64,000 bases of DNA from Epiperipatus broadwayi (taxonomy: Eukaryota; Onychophora; Udeonychophora; Euonychophora; Peripatidae): assembly GCA_028023455.1 (NCBI GenBank), contig JAQFVV010013069.1, forward strand, positions 1 through 64,000, given 5' to 3'. A model generated the notes under the pieces. That model was not told the DNA's origin and did not search any database. It saw only the letters and a list, made by a program, of their open reading frames with translations. This document shows positions 54,403 through 64,000 of the stretch, piece after piece (position 1 is the first letter of the stretch; each line of letters opens with the position of its first letter). The position numbers and the translations under genes are program-made.

Positions 54403-55139
54403 AGAATGTACAAATAAGAAAAGATTGTATTGTATTTTTAAAAGAATGGGGTGGGGAGAAATCTAAAATAGAATTAGAAAAAGATTTAAACTTTTTTCCT
54501 CTCTCTTTCTAAAGAATAAATAAGTAAATGTAAAAAATTAAAATAAAATCAGTTTGTAAAAGTGCAATTAATTAATTTGGAATGGTAATAAGATTTCTGA
54601 TTGATAATGATATTGAAATTGTATTAATTAAAAAACTATGTAAACTATCACTGAGATAATAGATTAATCTAAGCAAAGGATTAGTTCAACAAAATGAAAA
54701 AATAATTAAAAACAGACTTTAAGTTATGATCGTAATTAAAAAATAGATGTAAGTGTGATAAACATTAAAAACTGGGTAAAACCATGAGAGAGAAAAAGAT
54801 ATATAAAGAGCAACTTGCCTATTATTATTTAGTTGGAATTGCTATTAGTGTTATTGCTATACAGTCTGCTTCATATTATTCATTCAATTTGGAGTCCAGC
54901 TATACCGAATGGAGACTTTAGGGCTTTGGCAAATTTTAAATGCCATAACAAACCAGTTATTATTGCTGCAGTCTACATAATTCAGAAGCTACATAAGCCA
55001 TAGGAGTATTTGGCAGGGCTTTAGGCCCAAAGCCCCCTGCAAATCAAATGAAGTCTCACCTGAAACCAACACCCCAACAAATAAATGCCTAGATTGTAAA
55101 TAGACATGGCTGCACACTCTCTATTTTATTGTTTGACAG

Positions 55140-55220
55140 AAATCTGGAAGGAAAGCCATGAAACCATCACAGGAGCCCAAAAAGCCAACCAGTTGGAAAC
55201 TGACAATCAGGAAAACCTAG
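55140..55220 (+). CDS. Candidate orphan exon (weak)
   Basis: An 81-base segment bounded by TATTTTATTGTTTGACAG (acceptor-like, with a pyrimidine-rich run) and CCTAG|GTAAAG (donor-like). One frame is open across it and would be symmetric in phase, reading IWKESHETITGAQ then KANQLETDNQENL. It is richer in GC than its surroundings. There is no homologue I can name and no neighbouring exon identified, so it could equally be part of an unrecognised repeat. Confidence 0.2.
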   Translation, partial: KSGRKAMKPSQEPKKPTSWKLTIRKT

Positions 55221-56400
55221 GTAAAGATACTTTTAAATAACAGTCTATAGATATTTTATATTTATTTTGAATGAACTTAACAAAGTACTATTATAAAATT
55301 TAGCCTGAAATAATCATTTATAATTTTCTATGTAAATTTTTATTTTGTTGTTTTATGTTATATTATATATGTGTGCTTAAATAAATATTAATGTTTGCTT
55401 AGTTATTATTTTTTTAAGTGTATAGTTATTTTTTATGAATTAAATGAATGTGCTGGACCCTGATTAAGAGTGTGAGATAGCCATAGGATATTTCAAATGC
55501 TGGATTGTGTGCCTGTCATACAAAGGATGCTGACCATATAACTTATGGTCATCTGGCACCTGAGGTTGATTCTCAAAACAAATAAAATGCTTTTGATGGT
55601 AGCGGTTTGAATTCAACAGGTGAGGTTGGCCAGGGTCAGCAAATATGGTTGAGTTATGCTTTGTATAGTCAATAGGGTCAAGGGTATTGTTGATGGCTTT
55701 GCTAAAAATGCAATTCTCTCCTCTGCTTGAAAGGCTGGTCTAATCCCATGTTTTTTAAAAATTATTATAAATAGAATTTAAACCCAGATAAACCTTTTAT
55801 TGAACCTAGTTCAAAGTGTGACAAATCAAATTTTTATCACTAGTATGTTTTAATTGATCTCTTATCCTGATATAAAATTGGTTAAATGCCAAGGGTCTGT
55901 TTGCTATTTAGAAAATCATGTCCATTCTAAGATTTAAAATAACTTTAACTAATTAACACTCTTTTTTATTTTTTATATTAAAATCAATCTTGTTTTTAGA
56001 TTTTTAATTTTAAATATTTATATAATTAGTTTGCCATCTGTGAATTATATATGTTAATTTAAATAAAATTTTTATTAATTTTTTTTTTTTTTTACATATT
56101 TCTATTTGAGGGTGATTTTATTTATATATTTTTTCCACTTTTATTTGAAATTGATGTAATGGCATATCACTGAACTTCCTCAAGAACAAAACAATAAAAA
56201 ATAATCCCCCCCCCCCTCAACAAAACAATAAAAAATAATATCTTGTCAACATTTTCCCAATTAAAACTTCAATACAGTATGTTGTAAAAAGTCTGATAAT
56301 TATTACTTTACAAAATCGGAATATTTCAATAATTTAAAATAAAAAAAATCCAATGAAAACAACATTTCCATCCAATTCAAATACATACCCTATCACCAAG
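55221..56400. other. Unassigned sequence with a GC-richer patch
   Basis: About 55440-55750 is much less AT-rich than the rest and includes a B-box-like GGTTTGAATTCAACAGG. It may be an old SINE-like or other repeat. No gene is supported. A C run (56208-56216) and poly-T near 56080 are the only other marks. Confidence 0.35.
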
Positions 56401-56660
56401 CCATAACAATTTTATAAACTGTGCGAATTCAGAAAATGTATTTGCTGCGATGCGACATACATGCTGTACTGCGATGTGACATAGTGGCCTGCAATCTGTA
56501 GCTACAACAAAAAAGTTGTATTATAGAAAACACGGGTTCAAATGAGTCAGCTGCAGAAACAGCATTTTTATGTGTTTTAGCATGAAAACCATGCCATCGA
56601 GAAGCGTCTTTAGCTATAAGACGAGAACCATATTTTTTTTTACAATTTTTTTTTCTCACA
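56400..56660. other. CG-containing unassigned patch
   Basis: Unlike the sequence around it, this patch retains CG pairs (GCGAATTC, GCGATGCGAC, CATCGAGAAGCG, AAGACGAG). It contains a short direct repeat GCGATG.GACATA at about 56447 and 56471. The minus frame 56429-56659 is open for 76 codons without a known motif. It is probably a young transposon fragment or a protected segment. Confidence 0.35.
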
Positions 56661-56995
56661 TGTATACATATGTGTCCAATTTACTTTCTGGCATTACTTT
56701 TATATCTACATTCTAATCTATAACTTTACTTTAATATAAACAAAAAATATCCATTAAAAATGTTTTTTTTATTGGCATAATTTTCTTTTAAAATTCTCAG
56801 GGTACCCATCGTTCAAGTGCATTGAGCCATGTTGGATAGTCAATTATATACATAATATTATAATTTGCTTGCCTTGGTCCATTTCTCTTCTCACACTGCT
56901 CACCATTTTAATTTTTATAACTACACAATTTTGCTTCTATTTTAACTTTTAGTTTTGGACTTTTTTAATTCTGATTATCCTGAGTCAATTTATTG

Positions 56996-57374
56996 AAAGT
57001 CATGTGATATTTTATTGGCATTAAATAACTGAGAAAAAGAGAGTGAGAAAAGCAAGTTAGAGAATAAATTTCACCAAAAACCCTATTTAACCTTTGGTGA
57101 GACATTATATTCTCCTACAAGTCTTTAGTTTTTACATGTGAATATCATTCATTATTCATCAACTTGAGATTTTATTAATTATTTGAGCTTAGTATCTGAT
57201 TTTATTTTATATGTAGTAGATCTAAAATATAGAATGTATATATTAGTACACAATAGAAGAAGAGCATTCATATGTAAGAAGATAAATTTATTAATAAATT
57301 TAAAGTTATACCTGACTAGAATGTACTAGATCATGTTAGATTAGAGTAGCACTCATAAATTAATAAACATATAA
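56996..57374 (+). repeat. Dispersed repeat R, copy 2
   Basis: Partner of 52889-53272, about 4.1 kb downstream in the same orientation. It diverges by scattered substitutions and short indels. Confidence 0.85.
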
Positions 57375-60300
57375 TGTATGCCCATTTAAATAAGTAAATG
57401 GAGGATGCATAGAAGAAACTCAGTTTAGATATGTTTTGTACATTTGTTCTAATATTTCCCTTTTAAATAACCAGCATTTTGAATATACATAGACATATAT
57501 TTGGTAAATATGAATAAATGATTTTAGTTTAACATTATTTCAGTCTTACACAAATATACATAATTATATTTGTCATATTAATAATATAATTTTGTTTATT
57601 TCTTGGATTATTGTACATTAAAAAAACTCTTTAACAACTGTAGATAATTTTAAATACATTTCAGAAAAATATAGACAAATTTAAGGGCCACTGCTTAGTA
57701 AGAGATAAATTTGTGCAAGTTAAATTCCAGTGCTCCTAATCCCATGAACAAAGCTGATATGAAGTTACTGTGACAGCTATAAGGTCTCCTAGATCTGTAT
57801 TATCTATATCTTTTGTAAAAGGGGGGGATGTAGGCCCTACAGTGAATGCAAAGTAATATATGCATAGAAGCACTGTTTATGTGGCAACACAGATTTTTCA
57901 GATGCATATAATATATAAACCTAAATGTTTTGTGATGTTATGGTCATGCTAATGTGGAATCAGCATAGGTCAAAAATAACTATTTTTATTAACATTTTCA
58001 GCTATTGAATCAGAATTTTAAAAAAAAAAAAAAATTAGGATAAAGTTATTAAGAGATTTACAATAAAACAATGAAGAAAATAAGATACATATTTTTGCAT
58101 TATAGATATTTTATTTGTTTTTTTTAAGTATTGATTCAAAATTACAAATTATAATAAATAAGTAATTATTTATATATTATAAGTACCAATTTGTGAAATT
58201 TTAATACTTAAATGTTTTTTTGTTATGTAAAAAAGACACCTTTCTCCTGATCATTAGGCCCCACTTTTTCTTGTCAATTTTGCCCATGAAATAAAATCAA
58301 TAAATTTACAAAAAAAGAATTCTATATAATTTTGTTAAAAAAATTGCAGAAATATTAGAATATTAAATAATTATAATTATTTATACTTTTACTGGTCTAT
58401 TTATGTATTAATTTTCCCCATTTTGGTGGTTGCAGCATAATAAATAATGATTAGCTTTAACTAGAACAACTGTACACAAAAACATGTTAATTATTTAGTT
58501 AAAAATAATTGTTTACAAACTTTGTTTTAATCAGAATATCTCATGCATAAATTGTTATTTTCTATTAACAAAGTTAGCTTCTCAAATATTCATCCAATAA
58601 TTACATTACTTCATGATTAATTTTTTGTATGTTTATTACTTCAGTAAAATAACTTGGTCACATTATGTAGTATGGTAACTAAGAGTTAAGGATTTACATT
58701 ACTTTTATTTAAGAGAAGACATTTTCATATTTACATTATTTGATAATCTTTTAGAAGCCATTAACATGCTTTGCACACTTTTTGTTTAATGATAGGTTAT
58801 ATTAATAGCTAAAAAAACCAACAACTGGATTCTTCCACTAGAATGAAGAATTTTTGGAGCACTTTTCCAATAAAGTGGTTTCAAGTGATGGTGTGTGAGG
58901 ATTAGAGTGACATGGAATGATAATACTATTTTAAAGAAATGCATACAATATTATCTTTTTTAAAAAATGATTTTACTAATTATTTTGATTTGAACTGTTG
59001 TACATTTGGGTAATATTATAAATCAATTACAAGTTTTTAACTAATTAATAAATTACATGACAGACCAAATTCAAGGAAAAACAGATTAATAAAATGTAAA
59101 AAAAATATTGGTATTAAAAAAATTAATATTAAAAAGAATGAAAGATAATATAAATATTAAAAAAATATGAGATATTACGAGATTCAATTCCCAGATGCCA
59201 TATTTCAACATCTGGCATTCTCCCATTAAGTAAACTTATTTTAAATTAAATTACTAATAATAATATGCAATTTTAAAATAAATCATGATTTTAAAATAAA
59301 AATGATTCAAAAATATAAAATTTTCATTTATATATAAATTTTATTTCTTATTGTAGTGAAATGATATCCATTGTTTTGGTATAATGCAATTGTTGAGTAT
59401 ATAATATCTAATATATTTTGAACAATTATCACAAAATTAAATAAAAAAGTAATCTTATATTTAAATAAAAATAGTTGCAATTCAAATATGTTTCTAACAA
59501 TGCAATGATTTGGAAATGTAAACATTTTATTTGACATATAAATTTTAATAATTATTGAGACAATTTAGCACCTTCATTGATAAAATGCCTTTGAGTCCTG
59601 CACAATATGCACATCCACATATATATGGTAGTCCTGATCACTTTTATTTATTCCATTTTTAAAGGATATTTTAAAATTATTTTTTTCATTTAATGATGGA
59701 AGGATTGATTTAAGTTTATATGTAGCTTTCTAATTGAAATTTTGAATAAATTATTATTAAGAATGTATCAATCACTTGAGGATTATCACCAAACATAATT
59801 AATAATTGTTCTTGGTAATAATACTTTTATGCCTAATTACTGCATTCAATTTTAGTTTATATTAATATACAGATATATATTTTTCTATAAAACCGAAAAG
59901 TGTAAGGATTTTTACATTCTATATTTCTAAAAGACTTATCTTATATATCAGTCAATGGTAATTAAAGAAAATTCCAGTTTTACAATTATAAACTATTGAT
60001 AGAATTATAAATCATAGACAAACTGTCATAGTTAAAAATACTAAAAAACAAACAGATTAAAATAACTTAAAATTTGGACTAGAGAAAGAGACTAAATTAA
60101 AAATAAATTAGTTTCATTACATGTTAAACTTTTTATTTTTATAAAATAATTTAAAAAAACAAAGTTAGATAGCTCTGAAAAAGGAAGTAAGTATTTATTA
60201 CATGAATTGGGGCATTAGTTTCGAAAAACGTTCTTTAAATTCAAATTGAAATAAAATGTTATTTTAAAAGCAAATCTAAATATTTAGGTGGGTTTAAAGA

Positions 60301-61000
60301 CTATTGAAATAATTCATTTAAAATTTTTATGCAACATAATTAAATATTATATCTAGAGTCTTTGAAATTGTTTTTACAACTTTTTATACTAGTAAAATAA
60401 TCCTATAGTCAGTTATTTCAGGAGTTTGCACATTCAAGTCGGTAGTTGACTATACAATTTTTATTTCATTGATCAAATTGAGTTTATTTTACTACTTTAA
60501 TAAACTAACAATTGATCATGGAACTATTATCTTTTGAGATTGCACTTTACTATTATGCTAACATAATTTATTGGAGTTAAAGATTAAAAATCAACTCATC
60601 TATAAATTGTTACTGTAAATAACTTACTTTTTAGTTCTGAAGCTTGGATTTAAAGCCGTGTAAAAGCCTAATACAATGTATTAAATGTTAGAATTTAAAT
60701 CCTTTAGAATTTATATAGAGCATTAATAATTGCTTGCATTCATGCATATATGCATGATTATTAAATGTATCAGGCTATTTGTTTATTCGAGTATAGGAGG
60801 TGCTAGATTAAATAAAATGAAATTCAGTTATCAAAATTATGGTATTTTTTATTATTGCAAAATTGATTATAATTAATCAATTTAATAATAATCAATTTAA
60901 ATAATTGTTTAGTTTTTCAATGCACTTATTATACACTCTGCAATCACTGAGTGGTAAACTAAAAAGATTAAATCGTTGAATCAATTTTCAGCTGTATAAA
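57375..61000. other. AT-rich sequence without recognisable genes
   Basis: No family recognised in 3.6 kb. A short segment at about 59178-59225 (GAGATTCAATTCCCAGATGCC) resembles the B-box end of a SINE but is too short to call. The minus frame 59328-59537 is low in complexity. Confidence 0.5.
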
Positions 61001-61289
61001 GCAAAAAAGAAATGCTTATTTTAGTTTTTTTGTTAAATAATGAAACTATTATCATTTGCATGTAATATTCAGACATCACGTTATTTTGTAATCATCTGTC
61101 ATCATCATCATCATAATTTTCAAACACTATCAATCCATGGAAGGATGAAGATGACTTCACATATAATCCAGTTTATTCAATCATTAACTTCTCTTCTCCA
61201 CACCACTCCAATACACTTCTTTATTACATCCATCCATCTTATATGTTGTATTTTTTGTCTTTTACTTTGCAATCCAGTTTAAGAACTGT

Positions 61290-63350
61290 CCATATATTCT
61301 CATCTCTTCTAGAAATATGACCTAGTGAGCTCCAATTTAGTCTCTTAATTCTATCAATGGCATCAATAATATATTTTTATTCTCTCATACATGTACATTT
61401 TTGATCCCTTCTTGTTGCTCCACACTTGCATCTATTCATACTTCATTGAGTGGTCTAAATTTTTTGTATTCCTCTTTTGTAAAGTGTCCAAATCTCAGAT
61501 TCATAAATAAAAATTGATAAAACACATCTATTAAAAACCTTTTTTAAATATATAGCACATTTCCTTATAATATTAAATTATTTCTAATAAAAGTACTCCA
61601 ACCAAGTTTAATTCTGTGATTTATTTTGTCCATCATGTTCCATTTGTAGTAATAATCTGATCAAAATATTTGTACTTGTTAAATTTTTTTAAACTAATCA
61701 TTATCAATCTTTATCTATTTTTTGAGTAGATCCATTAAATATTACTTTAGTCTTTTTAATATTTACCTTTAATAATACTTTATTACTTTCATCTGATAAT
61801 TCTTGCAATATTTGCTGAATCACTAAAGCATTATTTGCAAAAACAATTATATTACTTGCAAAATCATAATTAATAATCATTTATTTTTACTCTCTTAGCT
61901 TCCTATTTTAATTCACAAAATATGTATTTCAAAACTGTTCTAAAAGATTTGGAAATATGGAATCACTTTGTTGAACACTCTTCTCAATGTTAATCTTCTT
62001 AAAATCATTATATAATCTAATAATTTCTGTTGCATTTTGATAAATATTCTCCAAAATATAACAATATTCTGGGTCTATATGTTGATGATTCAATGCTTTA
62101 GTCATTAAAGAAGTGCTTATAGAATCAAACGCCTTTTTATAGTCTACAAATCTAAAGTATAACAATAATTTATGTTCCATGAACTTTTTATAGCCTCCTT
62201 CAATATTTGTATGTGGTTTTTTATGCTAAACCACACTTGAATCCAGATTATTATTTTAGTTGATTAAAATCAAAATTTATTGTAGATGAGTTGTAATTAT
62301 CTTGTAAAAACTTTGTATACAATAGACAAAAGCCTGATAGATCTGAAATTTTTAATATCTTCTTCATAATCTTTTTAAAATACTAATAAAGATGCTGCAT
62401 TTTCTCAATCAACTGGTATATCTTTATCATTTAGACATTTGATAGATAACTTTACTGACAGGTTTTTTATTTCTTCACTTGCTTTTTTTAAAATATTGAC
62501 TATAACTCCATTATTCCGGAGCTTTCTATTCTTCATAGATTTAATTACATGTTTCACTTTTTTGTTTAACATTAATTCAGAACATATAGTAATTTTAGAC
62601 AATACTATTTTTATTCTTTATTGCTATATAATTCTTTATAGACCTATTGTACACATTTTTCATTTTCTAATAATTTTATCTTGTTTTTTATAGCAGAAAT
62701 AATTTCGCTATCAAAACCAAGATTCACTTTTACTGCTTTTCTTGATAATTCACAATTATATTTTATTTTATCATTATTAATTCTTTTTCTAATTATTTTA
62801 TAAAATTCTAGATATTTAATCATTTTTAATAGATCATTTTAATGTATTCTCATATTCACTCTTTTCTTCATAAATTGTCTTAGTAGAAAATTTATGATCA
62901 ATTACTGCTTTTTTTGCAAAGCTATTGTTATTTCAATTATTAATAGTGTATCATTCATATTGATTTCATTCAAATCTGAACCATTTTCAAAATCTATTAA
63001 TATTTTAAAACAATGTGCAAGTTCTAATTTTTAGAATGTTTCTAAAAATTAAGAACTATGAATACTGTTTTTCTTAATAATTTTTGTCTTTTTAGTTTTG
63101 CTTTAACATGTATCTTACATCTCACTAATCAATAAACACTTCATGGGTTAAATTTATTAAGAACATTACAAGTTTGAAATACATATTTTCTGTTTTAAAA
63201 TATAATCCAATTCAGCTGTGCTTTCACTTGGCTGTTTCCATGATAATTTTTTTTAGCATGTTTTTAATGAAAAAATTTATATGATAAACTTTTTTCCTAC
63301 AAACTCCATAAATCTTTGTTCTCTGTCATTTCTATGGCCATAACAAATTT
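61290..63350 (-). pseudogene. RTE-like LINE ORF2 relic
   Basis: Minus-strand fragments follow the order of an RTE-type LINE protein. The C-terminal part of the endonuclease comes first: GHRNDREQRFMEF (about 63300-63340), then STAELDYIL (about 63195-63222). RT entry follows at 62602-62405 (IKSMKNRKLRNNGVI and CLNDKDIPVD). The palm is at 62180-61929 (FVDYKKAFDSI, then ILENIYQNATEIIRLY and a decayed QQSDSIFP for the usual RQGD.ISP). The C-terminal IFIYESEIWTLYKR (61472-61513) matches the tYgSETWTLtk motif of this clade. The YADD box is not evident. Frames are broken many times. Plus-strand frames at 61040-61282 and 62439-62693 are shadows or unrelated. Confidence 0.75.
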
Positions 63351-63365
63351 ACTATAAGCATTTTT

Positions 63366-63774
63366 GATTAAGCCAATGCACATGTGCTTTAAAGATAAAT
63401 TATAAATGAATACTCATTTTTCCAGACATGAGATATAGTATTTTAAAAGAATGGAATGGATCCACCCATTCTTTTAACCCAAACATTTAAGTATGGGCAA
63501 ATCTTAAGTGTGTGGAAATAAGAGTGTGAAGGTGTTACACGATCACTTTAAATTACATTTGTTATGTTTGAACGAATGACACTAGCGAAATCTTTACAAT
63601 TTAAAGTGATCGTGTAACACCTTCACACTCTTATTTCCACACACTTAAGATTTGCCCACACTAAAACATTTGGGTCAAAAGAATGGGTGGATTCATTCCA
63701 TTCTTTCTAAAATACTATATCTCATGTCTGGAAAAATGAGTATTCATTAAAGTGCATGTGCATTGGCTTAATCA
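63366..63774. mobile_element. Fold-back element, member 2 (long palindrome)
   Basis: Outer ends GATTAAGCCAATGCACATGTG (63366) and CACATGCACATTGGCTTAATC (63775 read backwards) pair, as do long inner blocks including CCCAAACATTTAAGTATGGGC, AAATCTTAAGTGTGTGGAAA and GTGTTACACGATCACTTTAAA. The centre has TGACACTAGCGAAAT, close to TGACGCTGGTGAAAT in member 1. The left arm has about 40 extra central bases that the right arm lacks. It is inserted next to or within the upstream part of the RTE relic. Confidence 0.85.
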
Positions 63775-63775
63775 C

Positions 63776-64000
63776 TAATATTACTATTACATAAAAAAAC
63801 ATAGCACTATATAAAATAATATCTCATTATAAGCATTTTCATTTTTCAATTATCTACCAATTCTAGCATTAAAGTCTTTCTTAACAATTTTAAAATGTTA
63901 TTTGATCTGATCATTAACCTTTTATACATCCATATAAAATATCTTATAGTTCTTCACTACTATGAGAACTTGTTGAGGCATGAGCCCAAATCATTTGTAT
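63776..64000. other. AT-rich end of window
   Basis: AACATAGCACTATATAAAATAAT (63799-63821) resembles AACATCGTGCTATATAAAATAAT just right of fold-back member 1 (47147-47169). The element or its preferred context may therefore extend beyond the palindrome. Confidence 0.5.

Noticed and set aside
61040-61282. 80-codon plus-strand frame with His-rich start
   Set aside because: The region lies at the decayed 3' end of the minus-strand RTE relic. The His run comes from a short CAT repeat.

Overview
The window is animal nuclear DNA with no complete host gene that I can recognise. It is very AT-rich and full of long (TA)n arrays. It consists of old, heavily mutated transposon remains interrupted by three young LTR retrotransposons. 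The older sequence is almost free of CG dinucleotides; for example I see none from about 6490 to 7730. This suggests a genome with long-standing cytosine methylation. The repertoire (RTE-like and other LINE remnants, a ZBED-type hAT relic, tRNA-derived SINE-like inserts, fold-back elements, TA and triplet microsatellites) would fit an invertebrate such as a cephalopod mollusc. I cannot fix the species, and this guess is weak.

Layout. 1-861 is AT-rich with no genes. 862-6377 is LTR element E1 on the minus strand, with 1.6 kb LTRs and an N-terminal gag fragment; a long TA array follows it. 6488-9800 is old repeat-like sequence. 9822-11241 is a LINE relic keeping the zinc-knuckle ORF1 and the start of the endonuclease. 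11742-14450 has a TA array and a 250-bp fold-back element. About 14.5 and 16.4 kb are two tRNA-like inserts, the second with a poly-A tail and a target-site duplication. 18529-25662 is LTR element E2 on the plus strand, with 2.26 kb LTRs, a gag frame broken by tandem TGA TGA and no pol. About 27.4-29.1 kb is a hAT/ZBED transposase relic. 30.9-35.9 kb looks like two diverged copies of one long sequence side by side, with a compound triplet array. About 36.4-37.6 kb is a minus-strand LINE RT relic. 38703-43481 is LTR element E3, with 2.05 kb LTRs around only about 670 bp. About 45.9-48.5 kb is a plus-strand LINE relic split by a 570-bp fold-back element. 50.9-51.5 kb is a three-copy tandem repeat of about 215 bp. 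52.9-57.4 kb holds paired diverged repeats and one weak candidate exon. 61.0-63.4 kb is a minus-strand RTE-like LINE relic, followed by a second member of the fold-back family.

The most interesting pattern is the E1/E2/E3 trio. The three families differ in sequence, but each LTR begins with a TG...CA hairpin of about 23-28 nt and each sits in a (TA)n tract. They have oversized LTRs and TGG-type primer sites. Coding content falls from gag-only (E2) to a gag fragment (E1) to none (E3). They look like a guild of non-autonomous elements with a shared target preference that depend on proteins supplied from elsewhere. That dependence is inference.
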